Source of the DNA: Mycolicibacterium sp. CBMA 247
GTDB taxonomy: Bacteria > Actinomycetota > Actinomycetes > Mycobacteriales > Mycobacteriaceae
Reading direction: 5' to 3'
Assembly: GCF_009729095.1 (NCBI RefSeq)
Contig: NZ_VTGX01000005.1
Location: 535,077-599,076, forward strand
DNA: 64,000 bases
Positions 44,089-54,544 of the stretch are shown here, piece by piece. Numbering within the stretch: the first letter of the stretch is position 1; each line of letters opens with the position of its first letter. Under the pieces are notes generated by a model, which ran no database searches, had not been told where the DNA came from, and saw nothing but the letters and a program-made list of their open reading frames with translations. The position numbers and the translations under genes were made by a program.

Positions 44089-45339
44089 TCAGTACTTCCC
44101 GAAGGCCACGGCCACATTGTGACCACCGAAGCCGAACGAGTTGTTGATGGCGTACTTGTATTCGCCATATCGAGGCTGACCCGCAACGACATCGAGATCG
44201 ATCTCGGGGTCGGGAGTCTCGTAGTTCAGCGTCGGGGGGATGACGCCGTCGCGCAATGCAAGCACTGTCAGGATCGACTCCAGCGCACCGACCGCACCGA
44301 TCGAATGACCCAGAGCCGACTTCGGCGCGTAGACCGCGGCGTTCTGGCATCCGGCAACGCGGATGGCGGCGGCCTCGGCGGTGTCACCGATCGGGGTGGC
44401 CGTGCCGTGGGCATTGATGTGGTCGATGTCCTTGGCCTCCAGACCGGCGGTTTCCAGAGCACGCTTCATCGCGGCACCGGCCCGTCGACCATCGGCCGCC
44501 GGAGCCACCATGTGGAACGCATCCGAGGTGATACCCGCACCCATCAGCCGGGCCAGCGGCTTGGCGCCACGGGCCAAGGCGTGCTCCTCGGTCTCGATGA
44601 TCATCATCGCGCCGGCTTCACCGAACACGAAGCCGTCCCGATCCTTGTCGAACGGACGCGAGGCCCCGGTCGGATCATCGTTGCGGGTAGACATGGCCCG
44701 CATCATCGAGAACGCAGCGATCGGCAAGGCCTCGATCGGGCCTTCCACACCGCCGACGACGGCGAAGTCCGCATCGCCCATGACGATCTGACGCCAACCG
44801 TGGGCGATGGCCTCGGAGCCTGACGAGCACGCCGACACCGGGGTGATGACCCCGGCGCGGGCGCCCAGCTCCAGGCCGGCGACCGCCGCGGCACCGTTGG
44901 GCATGACCATCTGAACGGCGAGCGGGCTGACCTTGCGGATCCCGCCCGCGTTCATGGCGTCGTAGGTCTCGACGATCTTCTCGCCGCCACCAAGACCGGT
45001 GCCGATCACGACGGCGAACCGGTCAGGATCGACCTCGGGCGCGCCCGCGGACTTCCACAGCCGCCTGGCCAGCACCAGTGACATGCGCTGCACATAGGAA
45101 TTACGGCGCAGCTCGACGCGGGTCAGGTGGCTGTCCACGTCATCGACCAGGTGACCACCGATACGCACCGGAAGGTCCCACTTCGTGACGAAGTCGTCGG
45201 TCAACTCACGGATGCCACTTTCGCCTGCCAGCAGGCCCTTCCACGTGCTCTCGATGTCCGCGGCGACGGCTGTGGTTGCCTCGACGGCGGTTACCACAAC
45301 ACTGGGGTAACCACCGTTGGCAGTGGAAGGTCTGGTCAT
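44089..45339 (-). CDS. kasA: beta-ketoacyl-ACP synthase KasA
   Basis: This 416-residue essential condensing enzyme of FAS-II carries out early meromycolate elongation on AcpM-bound chains and is the target of thiolactomycin. Active-site residues are Cys in TPVSACSSGSEAIAHG (about 171), His in NAHGTATPIGD (about 311) and His in KSALGHSIGAVGALE (about 345). Its ATG at 45339 overlaps the acpM stop (ATGA). The gene sits directly before kasB in the operon fabD-acpM-kasA-kasB-accD6. Confidence 0.96.
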   Translation of the reverse strand: MTRPSTANGGYPSVVVTAVEATTAVAADIESTWKGLLAGESGIRELTDDFVTKWDLPVRIGGHLVDDVDSHLTRVELRRNSYVQRMSLVLARRLWKSAGAPEVDPDRFAVVIGTGLGGGEKIVETYDAMNAGGIRKVSPLAVQMVMPNGAAAVAGLELGARAGVITPVSACSSGSEAIAHGWRQIVMGDADFAVVGGVEGPIEALPIAAFSMMRAMSTRNDDPTGASRPFDKDRDGFVFGEAGAMMIIETEEHALARGAKPLARLMGAGITSDAFHMVAPAADGRRAGAAMKRALETAGLEAKDIDHINAHGTATPIGDTAEAAAIRVAGCQNAAVYAPKSALGHSIGAVGALESILTVLALRDGVIPPTLNYETPDPEIDLDVVAGQPRYGEYKYAINNSFGFGGHNVAVAFGKY

Positions 45340-45632
45340 TCCGAGCCAAACTTGTCGCGCAGGGCGGCGGCGGCCTCGGGGTTCTCTTCCTCGAGCTTCT
45401 GGATGTAGGAGACGACGTCACCGACGGTGCGCAGGCCGGCCAGATCCTCGTCGGGGATCTTCACGCCGTACTTGTCCTCGGTCTGCACGGCGATCTCCAC
45501 CATCGACAGCGAGTCGATGTCCAGGTCGTCGACGAAGGACTTCTCCGGGGTCACCTCGGACGGCTCGATGCCGGTGACCTCTTCGATGATCTCGGCGAGA
45601 CCGGCGATGATTTCTGCTTGACTGGCGCCCAT
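45336..45632 (-). CDS. acpM: meromycolate-extension acyl carrier protein
   Basis: This 98-residue ACP carries the phosphopantetheine serine in DDLDIDSLSMVEI (about residue 41). It has the extended acidic-basic C-terminal tail after YIQKLEEEN that distinguishes AcpM from ordinary ACPs of about 77 residues. It shuttles meromycolate intermediates among FAS-II enzymes. The ATG at 45632 has AAGGAG six bases upstream. It overlaps kasA by four bases. The 84-base gap to fabD upstream contains no clear hairpin. Confidence 0.96.
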   Translation of the reverse strand: MGASQAEIIAGLAEIIEEVTGIEPSEVTPEKSFVDDLDIDSLSMVEIAVQTEDKYGVKIPDEDLAGLRTVGDVVSYIQKLEEENPEAAAALRDKFGSE

Positions 45633-45716
45633 GGTGGCTCCTTCTTCTTGGTGGTGATACGTCCCCCGGTTGCGGAGGACTGTTTGAGACGTTCTTCGGT
45701 TGTGGCTTCGGTTGAT

Positions 45717-46658
45717 CTAGAGCTCGGCGAGCGAGTCCAGATCTGCGGGGGCTTTGACTGCGCGCGTCGGAGTGCCCTTCAACTCACGTTTGGCGATACC
45801 GACCAGGGTGCCCGCCGGCGGGAACTCTACGATCCCGGCGCGCTCTGCGCCCTGGAAACGGTCCCGCATGGTGGCGGTGCACAGATCCCAGCGCACCGGC
45901 TTGGTCAGCTGGGACACCAGCTTCTCCATCGCGTCGGCGGCCGAGGCGACCGGCTGACCGTCCGCGTTCGACAGAAGTGTCGCGGTCGGCTCAGATGTCG
46001 TTACAGAGTCCGCAGCTGCGGTGTACCCGTCCAGCGCGGAGGCCATGTATTGGGTGTGGAACGCGCCTGCGGTGGCCAGCTGACGGACCCGGGCCTTGGC
46101 CGGCGGATCCTCGGCGAGCTTCTCCAGCGCTGCGACCGCGCCTGCGGCCACGATCTGGCCGGCTGCGTTGCGGTTGGCCGGGACCAGGTCGAGTGACTCC
46201 AGCCGGGCCAGCACCTCGGCCTCGTCGCCGCCGAGCACCGCCGACATGCCGGTCGGCTCGATGGCGCAGGCCTTGGCCATCTCGGCGCCACGGGTGGCGG
46301 CCAGCTTGATCGCGTCGTCGGCAGAGATGACGCCGGCGATGGCGTAGGCGGCGATCTCGCCGACGGAATGGCCCGCGACGATGGTCGAGGCCGGATCGGC
46401 CTGGGCCAGCAGGCCTCGCTTGGTCAGTTCCTCATGGGCCAGCAGGGTGGCGGCCACCACCAGCGGCTGCGTCACCGCGGTGTCGGTGATCTCCTCGGCG
46501 GTCGCGGTGGTTCCCAGCCGCGCCAGATCCAGGCCGCTGATCTGTGACCACGTGGCGAGGCGATCGGCCGCACCGGGCAGCTCCAGCCACGGGGTGAGCA
46601 TGCCGGGCGTCTGCGATCCCTGTCCGGGAGCGAGCAATGCGAGCACTGATTGGGGCAC
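45717..46658 (-). CDS. fabD: malonyl-CoA:ACP malonyltransferase
   Basis: This 313-residue acyltransferase loads malonate from CoA onto AcpM. It has the N-terminal LLAPGQGSQTPGM, the nucleophile motif VAGHSVGEIAAYA with Ser at about 93, and the catalytic His in ATAGAFHTQYMASAL. The start is GTG 46658 (MPQSVLALLAPG). It is the first gene of the FAS-II operon, behind a 160-base region holding the candidate MabR operator. Confidence 0.94.
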   Translation of the reverse strand: MPQSVLALLAPGQGSQTPGMLTPWLELPGAADRLATWSQISGLDLARLGTTATAEEITDTAVTQPLVVAATLLAHEELTKRGLLAQADPASTIVAGHSVGEIAAYAIAGVISADDAIKLAATRGAEMAKACAIEPTGMSAVLGGDEAEVLARLESLDLVPANRNAAGQIVAAGAVAALEKLAEDPPAKARVRQLATAGAFHTQYMASALDGYTAAADSVTTSEPTATLLSNADGQPVASAADAMEKLVSQLTKPVRWDLCTATMRDRFQGAERAGIVEFPPAGTLVGIAKRELKGTPTRAVKAPADLDSLAEL

Positions 46659-46685
46659 GTCATTAAGAGAACACTGTGAAGACGG

Positions 46686-46745
46686 TTTTGTGGGGTGTAA
46701 GAGATTATGAACCTTGTCTTAAGTTTTTGTAGGTTCCCCACAAAA
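46686..46745. promoter_or_regulatory. fabD upstream region with TTTTGT/ACAAAA inverted repeats (candidate MabR operator)
   Basis: TTTTGTGGGG at 46686-46695 and its exact complement CCCCACAAAA at 46736-46745 form a long inverted repeat. A tighter dyad, TTTTGT (46725-46730)-N9-ACAAAA (46740-46745), sits at its distal end. The region is AT-rich and lies 28-87 bases upstream of the fabD GTG. MabR is reported, as I recall, to bind TTTTGT/ACAAAA-type repeats at this promoter in M. tuberculosis; binding here is inferred. Confidence 0.6.
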
Positions 46746-46818
46746 GTGCATGTGATGCGACATTGCCTTCACCGAAGCGAAATCTGTCATCGTGCCTCTG
46801 GCGCCATTTGGAGCCCGC

Positions 46819-48102
46819 TCAGACTCGCTGCCTGACGGAATGCGCCGGGCGAATCGCCGGTACCCCACCGATTCCACTATTTGGCGTGCTTGGCTGGTAC
46901 GCCTGTTTGCTCAGCCTGCCGACTGTCGACGCCACCCGCAACACGTAGGCGTCCCGCGGCAGGGCCGGATCGCGGCCGGTGAAGTCACCGATCCGTTTCA
47001 GCCGGTAGCGCACCGTGTTTGGATGAACGAACAATTTGCGTGCGCAAGCTTCGATGGCGCCGCCCGAATCAAGGAATGCGTCGAGGGTCTCGGTCAGTGC
47101 CGGGCCGGCGTCGGCCAAAGGGCGCATGACCTCGCTCTCCAGGGCCGCGATCGCCGTCGCATCGCCCAACAGGGCGCGTTCGGGCAGCAGCTCGCGCGCG
47201 GACACCGGTCGGGGTGCGCCGGGCCACCCGGCCACCGCGTTCATCCCGGAGATCGCCTCGGTGGCGCTGCGGTGGGCGGCCGTCAGGGTCGGGGAGGTCG
47301 GCCCGATCACGACCGGGCCGTCGGCGAACACGGACAGCAGGTCGACCAGGAAGCGGTCGGTTGCTGACAGCGGGCCGGACACGATCGCCACCAGCCAGGT
47401 CCCGTGCACATCGGACAGGGCCGCCCGGTCGTTGCGTTTCACGACGTCGTGGATATCGTCGCGCGCCAGGTCCAGCCGATCGGGACGCGGCAGGCCGACG
47501 ATCACCGTGACCGGCGCGGTGGCGTCCCAGTTCAGTGCCGCAGCCTGGGACTGCAGCTCGGCTCCGGTGTCGCCGCGCACCACCGCGTCGACGACGTTGG
47601 CCTCCATCCGCAGGTCCCAGGCGCCGCGGGCCTCGGCCTGGTCGGCGTAGGCGCTGGCCGCCGCGAACGCCAGGTCCCGGCTGTACCGCAGGATGCCCGC
47701 GGTCAGGGCGTTGAGTTGCTCCTCGGAGCGGGCCAGCAGGGGCACCACCTCCTCGAAGAATTCCATCGAGGTACGCACCATCTCGACCGACTGCCGCAGT
47801 GCGATGCGGCGGCGCAGGTCCTGGGGCACCACCTCGAAGGCCTGTGCGGTATAGCTGACGTCGCTTTCCGGGTCCCGCATCCATTCGACGAAGTTGACCA
47901 CGGCGGTCTGTACCACGAGCTGCACACTGGCCCGCTGCGATGCGTCGAGATCGGAGAAGAAGTCCAGCCGCTCGGCCATGGCGTGCACCGCCTCGGTCGC
48001 CAGCCGGCCGGAATATTGCTTCAACCTGCGCAATACCGAGTCCGGCACGCTCTCAAGGACCTCGACGGTCGATTTGGGCGGAACGAACCGGTTGTCGGCC
48101 AT
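46819..48102 (-). CDS. mabR: FAS-II operon regulator MabR (PucR/CdaR-type)
   Basis: This 427-residue regulator has a central GGDEF-like/CdaR domain and a C-terminal PucR-type helix-turn-helix: DSGGAIEACARKLFVHPNTV, then RYRLKRIGDFTGRDP (about residues 350-385). It corresponds to Rv2242, MabR, which controls transcription of the fabD operon in response to long-chain acyl-CoAs. The N-terminal region is helical. The gene lies just upstream of fabD on the same strand, separated by the operator-like repeats. A TAGCTT box ends about six bases before the ATG at 48102, suggesting a leaderless transcript. Confidence 0.92.
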   Translation of the reverse strand: MADNRFVPPKSTVEVLESVPDSVLRRLKQYSGRLATEAVHAMAERLDFFSDLDASQRASVQLVVQTAVVNFVEWMRDPESDVSYTAQAFEVVPQDLRRRIALRQSVEMVRTSMEFFEEVVPLLARSEEQLNALTAGILRYSRDLAFAAASAYADQAEARGAWDLRMEANVVDAVVRGDTGAELQSQAAALNWDATAPVTVIVGLPRPDRLDLARDDIHDVVKRNDRAALSDVHGTWLVAIVSGPLSATDRFLVDLLSVFADGPVVIGPTSPTLTAAHRSATEAISGMNAVAGWPGAPRPVSARELLPERALLGDATAIAALESEVMRPLADAGPALTETLDAFLDSGGAIEACARKLFVHPNTVRYRLKRIGDFTGRDPALPRDAYVLRVASTVGRLSKQAYQPSTPNSGIGGVPAIRPAHSVRQRV

Positions 48103-48149
48103 TTCTAAAAGCTACGCCAATATTCTGGTTGATTCCTCCAAGCCTTCCG

Positions 48150-48186
48150 GCGCGGGCAGTCCCCGTGTGCTGGGGACCGCCCGCGC
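48150..48186 (-). terminator. strong GC-rich hairpin after aceE
   Basis: Two 15-base arms (GCGCGGGCAGTCCCC and GGGGACCGCCCGCGC) pair with a single mismatch around a 7-base loop, starting 16 bases after the aceE stop. There is no U-tract, as is common for mycobacterial intrinsic terminators. It would separate the aceE and mabR transcripts. Confidence 0.65.
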
Positions 48187-48202
48187 TCAGTAGTCAGAGC
48201 CG

Positions 48203-50992
<2,790 letters not shown>

Positions 50993-51137
50993 CTTCCGCT
51001 CCTTGTTAGGCGGTAACAACTGATTGTGCTTGTGGCACCTTCTATCGTCCACCTATCTTGCCGCCTCTGCCTCGCTGGGGGTGGCGGTGCGCAAGTTACC
51101 CATCGGTTGCTTTGTAAACCGGTAACGTCTGCAGATC

Positions 51138-51710
51138 GTGCCGGTTGATGGGCAGGTTGGGGCAAAGGCGCGGATCGCCGCGTGCGCACTGGGAGGCGCG
51201 GCGGTGATCGCCATGGTTGTGGTCGGTTGTTCGGCCGTTACCGGCGGTACCGCACAGGTCGATTCCGCCGTGGCCCCCGAGTACCGGGCGTCGGTGAAGG
51301 CCTCGATCGAGGAGTCCTCGGCGAGCTCGGTGACCCGCGAGTCCGAGCGTCAGGCCTCGTTGACCACGCGCGCCGTGCACACCGTGTGCGAGGACCTCAG
51401 TACGTCTGCCGTCGACGCGATCAATGCGGTCAACGGCTATGTCGAAGCGGTCAACAAGGGCGGGGACACCGCCGCCAAGGCCGGCCCCGCGATCGATGGG
51501 CTGAACCGCAGCGCGGATCTGGTCAGTTCCGGTCTGTCCGACGCGTTGTCACCGGATCTGCGCACCGCGCTGACCGACTGGATCGACTCGGCGCGAGCCC
51601 TGGTCGCCGCCATATCCGGCCACGTCGGCCCGGATCAATTCAACGCGGCGTCGACCCGTTCGAACACCGCCCGAGAGAACGCACTGACCCGATGCGACAA
51701 GGCTTACTGA
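51138..51710 (+). CDS. lipoprotein of unknown function (Rv2240c-like)
   Basis: This 190-residue protein has a signal peptide with lipobox VVGC (IAMVVVGCSAVTGG) and a helical, Ala/Ser-rich mature domain with two further cysteines (VCEDL and RCDKAY) that may form a disulfide. M. tuberculosis has a similar protein at the same position, Rv2240c. The start is GTG 51138. A TAACGT box (51123-51128) lies nine bases upstream, so the mRNA leader is short or absent. No function is known. Confidence 0.8.
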   Translation: MPVDGQVGAKARIAACALGGAAVIAMVVVGCSAVTGGTAQVDSAVAPEYRASVKASIEESSASSVTRESERQASLTTRAVHTVCEDLSTSAVDAINAVNGYVEAVNKGGDTAAKAGPAIDGLNRSADLVSSGLSDALSPDLRTALTDWIDSARALVAAISGHVGPDQFNAASTRSNTARENALTRCDKAY

Positions 51711-51844
51711 CGGGCGGGCTGACAAACTGACCCGCCGGACACCCGCACTTGTGCACTGTCGTGCGACGATAGGGCACAACACGCATGAGCAGCACAACAG
51801 ACAAGTCTTGAGAGAGGCTCGAAGAAAGCTAAGGAGGATCGACA

Positions 51845-52282
51845 GTGGTCGCGGCGGCGGGGACGGACTCTGGCCCGAACTACGCCCACATACTGGGCAT
51901 CCAGAAGGATCAGGTAGTCCAGGAACTGGGTTGGGACGAGGATAGCGACGACAACATCCGGGCAGACATCGAGGAAGCGTGCGGCTCAGAGCTGCTCGAT
52001 GAGGATTCGGACGAAGTCGTGGACGTGGTATTGCTGTGGTGGCGGGACGACGACGGGGATCTCGTCGACCGGCTCATGGACGCCATCACTCCACTCGCCG
52101 AGGACGGCGTGATCTGGGTGGTGACTCCCAAGACCGGCAAGCCCGGGCACGTGTTGCCGGCCGAGATCGCCGAATCGGCGCCGACGGCCGGGTTGATGCC
52201 GACTTCATCGGCCAAGCTGGGGGACTGGACGGCGAGCCGGTTGGTGCAGCCGAAATCGAAGGCCGCCGGAAAGCGGGCCTGA
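51845..52282 (+). CDS. DUF3052 family protein (Rv2239c-like)
   Basis: This 145-residue acidic protein belongs to DUF3052. It starts YAHILGIQKDQVVQELGW (from about residue 12), followed by an Asp/Glu-rich segment, VVLLWWRDDDGDL, and a C-terminal Lys/Ala-rich tail. It is conserved in actinobacteria and always near ahpE in mycobacteria; its function is unknown. The GTG at 51845 has AAGGAGG upstream. Its stop shares a base with the ahpE ATG (TGATG). Confidence 0.9.
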   Translation: MVAAAGTDSGPNYAHILGIQKDQVVQELGWDEDSDDNIRADIEEACGSELLDEDSDEVVDVVLLWWRDDDGDLVDRLMDAITPLAEDGVIWVVTPKTGKPGHVLPAEIAESAPTAGLMPTSSAKLGDWTASRLVQPKSKAAGKRA

Positions 52283-52743
52283 TGCTGGGCGTTGGGGCCC
52301 CGGCACCCGATTTCACGCTCCGGGACCAGAACGGCAGGCCGATCACACTCAGCGGGTACCGCGGCGCCAAGGATGTGCTGTTGGTGTTCTTCCCGCTGGC
52401 GTTCACCGGCGTGTGCGAGGGCGAGCTCGGAGAGATCCGCGACAAGCTGCCGCTCTACGAGAACGACGACACCGCGACCCTGGCCATCTCTGTCGGCCCA
52501 TCGCCGACGCACAAGATCTGGTCGATCGAAAGCGGATTCACCTTCCCGGTGTTGTCGGACTTCTGGCCGCACGGCGCGGTCACCCAGGCCTACGGCGTGT
52601 TCAACTCCGAGGCCGGATACCCCAACCGTGGCACCTTCGTGGTCGATCGGGCCGGGGACATCCGGTTCGCCGAGATGATGGAACCGGGCCAGGCGCGCGA
52701 TCAGGAAGTGTGGCGGCAGGCGCTGGCGGCGCTGAAAGGCTGA
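52282..52743 (+). CDS. ahpE: one-cysteine peroxiredoxin AhpE
   Basis: This 153-residue peroxiredoxin reduces peroxides, peroxynitrite and fatty-acid hydroperoxides. The peroxidatic cysteine is Cys45 in FFPLAFTGVCEGEL, and no resolving cysteine is present, which fits 1-Cys AhpE recycled by mycothiol/mycoredoxin-1. The length is identical to M. tuberculosis AhpE (Rv2238c). The ATG at 52282 overlaps the DUF3052 stop, so the two are translated together. Confidence 0.95.
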   Translation: MLGVGAPAPDFTLRDQNGRPITLSGYRGAKDVLLVFFPLAFTGVCEGELGEIRDKLPLYENDDTATLAISVGPSPTHKIWSIESGFTFPVLSDFWPHGAVTQAYGVFNSEAGYPNRGTFVVDRAGDIRFAEMMEPGQARDQEVWRQALAALKG

Positions 52744-52808
52744 CGGGGCCGGTCCTTCCGGTCCGGGATTTCCGGTCACGCCGTCCGGCGTGTACCGTGC
52801 CTGCGACG

Positions 52809-52883
52809 GGGCGCGTAGCTCAGTGGTAGAGCTCTGGTTTTACACACCAGCGGTCGGCGGTTCGATACCGTCCGCGCCCACCA
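52809..52883 (+). tRNA. tRNA-Val (anticodon TAC), CCA encoded
   Basis: The cloverleaf is complete. The acceptor stem is GGGCGCG (52809-52815) with CGCGCCC (52873-52879), the D-arm GCTC/GAGC, the anticodon stem CTGGT/ACCAG around loop TTTACAC, so the anticodon is TAC (valine, GUA codons), and the T-arm GGCGG-TTCGATA-CCGTC contains one G-T pair. A discriminator A and genomic CCA (52881-52883) follow. It lies 65 bases after ahpE. Confidence 0.95.
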
Positions 52884-52910
52884 TCAAAATCTCGCGGCAC
52901 CGTGGCCCCG

Positions 52911-53417
52911 CTAAGACCGCACCGACTTCGCGCGTTGCAGCGTGAGCTCGCGGCCACGCATGGCGGTCTCGCCCGAACACGACGGGTTCTCCTGGGAGAA
53001 CTTCATGTTGACGAATCCGGTGAGATCGGCCCTGATGACGTACTTCAACGGGACCGGGCCCGTCGTGTACGCATCGGGGGCGCCGACCCAGCAGCGCATC
53101 CCGGGCCTGACACGCTCACCGACCCAGGCGCCCCGATGACGATCGGCGGCGGAGTTCCACGACAGGTCCATCTGCCACGAGCCCTCCGATGCGGGCGAGA
53201 GCACGCGCAGGCACTGCGGGCCGCAGTCCGACAACATCCAGTCATAGGGCTGCGGCGAACTGTCTGCCGAGCTCTCGGTGACGGTGTACACGCCCGGTAC
53301 GGGGAGCGGTGGAGCCAGTGGCTCCGGGGCAGCGGCCGGGGGGCCGGATGCCTTGAGGCCGCCGATCGCGAATCCGATTGCCAATGAAACGGCAACCAGG
53401 GCAATGACGTCTTTCAA
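52911..53417 (-). CDS. membrane-anchored or secreted protein of unknown function
   Basis: This 168-residue protein starts with a hydrophobic helix (MKDVIALVAVSLAIGFAIGG) that acts as an uncleaved anchor or signal, then a Pro-rich linker (PPAAAPEPLAPPLPVPGVYT) and a beta-rich domain with two likely disulfides (SDCGPQCLRV, MRCWVG, NPSCSGE). The style is that of mycobacterial secreted proteins with an inner YTVTESSADSS start, related in pattern to the proteins at 2836 and 25882. No domain is recognised. It lies 27 bases from the tRNA on the opposite strand. Confidence 0.7.
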   Translation of the reverse strand: MKDVIALVAVSLAIGFAIGGLKASGPPAAAPEPLAPPLPVPGVYTVTESSADSSPQPYDWMLSDCGPQCLRVLSPASEGSWQMDLSWNSAADRHRGAWVGERVRPGMRCWVGAPDAYTTGPVPLKYVIRADLTGFVNMKFSQENPSCSGETAMRGRELTLQRAKSVRS

Positions 53418-53477
53418 GGGTTCCTCCGCGTCGGATCATATTCGCGGAATCGGCGATCTCCCACCGCGCCACCGGGA

Positions 53478-53666
53478 TCAGTTCGCAGCGAAGAACTCCA
53501 GTGCGATGCCGTCGGGATCGCGAAAACTGAGCCCCGACCCGTGGAAGCCGGCGTCGGTGTCCTCGTCGAGCACCGGATCGGCGCCGAACAGGGTGCGGTA
53601 CCACGGCCCGCTGACCGCCAGATCGCGGACGGTGACCGCCACATGAGCGAGCGCTGGAAACGTCAT
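53478..53666 (-). pseudogene. VOC/glyoxalase-family gene with internal deletion
   Basis: The reading frame gives 62 residues. It begins like a VOC protein (LAHVAVTVRDLAVSGPWYRT, then LFGADPVLDEDTDAG) and ends with the family C-terminus GSGLSFRDPDGIALEFFAAN. Full-length relatives of this type are about 120-140 residues, and the middle, which contains the second metal-ligand half, is absent here. The two ends join in frame at about residue 40. It is therefore probably an in-frame deletion remnant; a functional single-module protein cannot be excluded. The ATG at 53666 has GGAGGC upstream and lies 14 bases after the MpaB-family gene. Confidence 0.65.
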
Positions 53667-53680
53667 CTTCGCCTCCTCGA

Positions 53681-54508
53681 TCAGACCACCCGCTTGCCGC
53701 GGCGGTCGCGGACCCGCATATCCCAGAGGTACAGCCGATAGCCGAGTAACCACACCTCGCGCGGGATCACCCGATCGGCCACCCGCAGGCCGGTCAACAA
53801 CCACTCGAAACGCCGCTGCTGATCGGCCGTCCAGCCCAACTGCATGTGGCTGCGGAACTCCGCGGGAAGGAACCCGGTGGTGGCGAACAGGTTGAACCGG
53901 CCGGCCAGCAGCCGCAGCGGGGCGGGCAGGAACGCCATCGCGGCCACCCCGTGCAGATGCTCACGCACCGGCGGGTCGATCCGCAGGTCCTGCAGCGCCT
54001 GTTTCCAATACACAGCGAAGGCGTCGCGGTTTTCGGGCCACATCTCGTCGCGCACCTGCAGGGTGGTACCCAGCGTGCGGGCGTCGGCATAGATCGCGTC
54101 GGCGGATTCCTCGTCGAGCGGGCCGTAGAGGAACTCGTGCATGTCGATGTAGTAGCGGTACAGGCAGGCCGCCACCCACAGCTGCAGCCTAGGGTCGAAA
54201 GCGTTGTAGGACACCGGGCTTGAATCCTTCGACCGGACCAGCGCGTGTACCCGATCGATCTGGGCGCGCAGCAGTGCGCGATCGTCATCGGTGCCCATGG
54301 TGGCCGCCGCCAGATAGGTGCCGGTGGTGCGGGCCCGCTTGAACGGGTGCTTGTAGACGTTGCCGCTGTCCACCGGGCTCTCCAGGACGCCGTAGCCCAC
54401 CCCCGGGGCGGACAGTTGCATGATGACGTTGGCCGCGGGCAGCAGCGCCGCCGCCGGGTTGAGCAGATCGGCGACCCGTCGCGGCCGTGGTGGCGGACCC
54501 AGCCTCAT
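53681..54508 (-). CDS. MpaB/latex-clearing-type DUF2236 oxygenase-like protein
   Basis: This 275-residue protein belongs to DUF2236, the ER-bound oxygenase MpaB/rubber-oxygenase family, which binds haem through conserved His and Arg residues. Candidate stretches are NVYKHPFKRARTTGTYL (about residues 48-64), WVAACLYRYYIDMHEF (about 111-126) and YWKQALQDL. M. tuberculosis has a homologue at the same position (Rv2237). I start at ATG 54508 (MRLGPPPRP); an upstream open frame to 54796 overlaps cobD and lacks similarity. The substrate is unknown. It is divergent from cobD with 36 bases between starts. Confidence 0.83.
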   Translation of the reverse strand: MRLGPPPRPRRVADLLNPAAALLPAANVIMQLSAPGVGYGVLESPVDSGNVYKHPFKRARTTGTYLAAATMGTDDDRALLRAQIDRVHALVRSKDSSPVSYNAFDPRLQLWVAACLYRYYIDMHEFLYGPLDEESADAIYADARTLGTTLQVRDEMWPENRDAFAVYWKQALQDLRIDPPVREHLHGVAAMAFLPAPLRLLAGRFNLFATTGFLPAEFRSHMQLGWTADQQRRFEWLLTGLRVADRVIPREVWLLGYRLYLWDMRVRDRRGKRVV

Positions 54509-54544
54509 GAATTCGAGTAGATCACTTTGTGAGACGCTGCCGGG

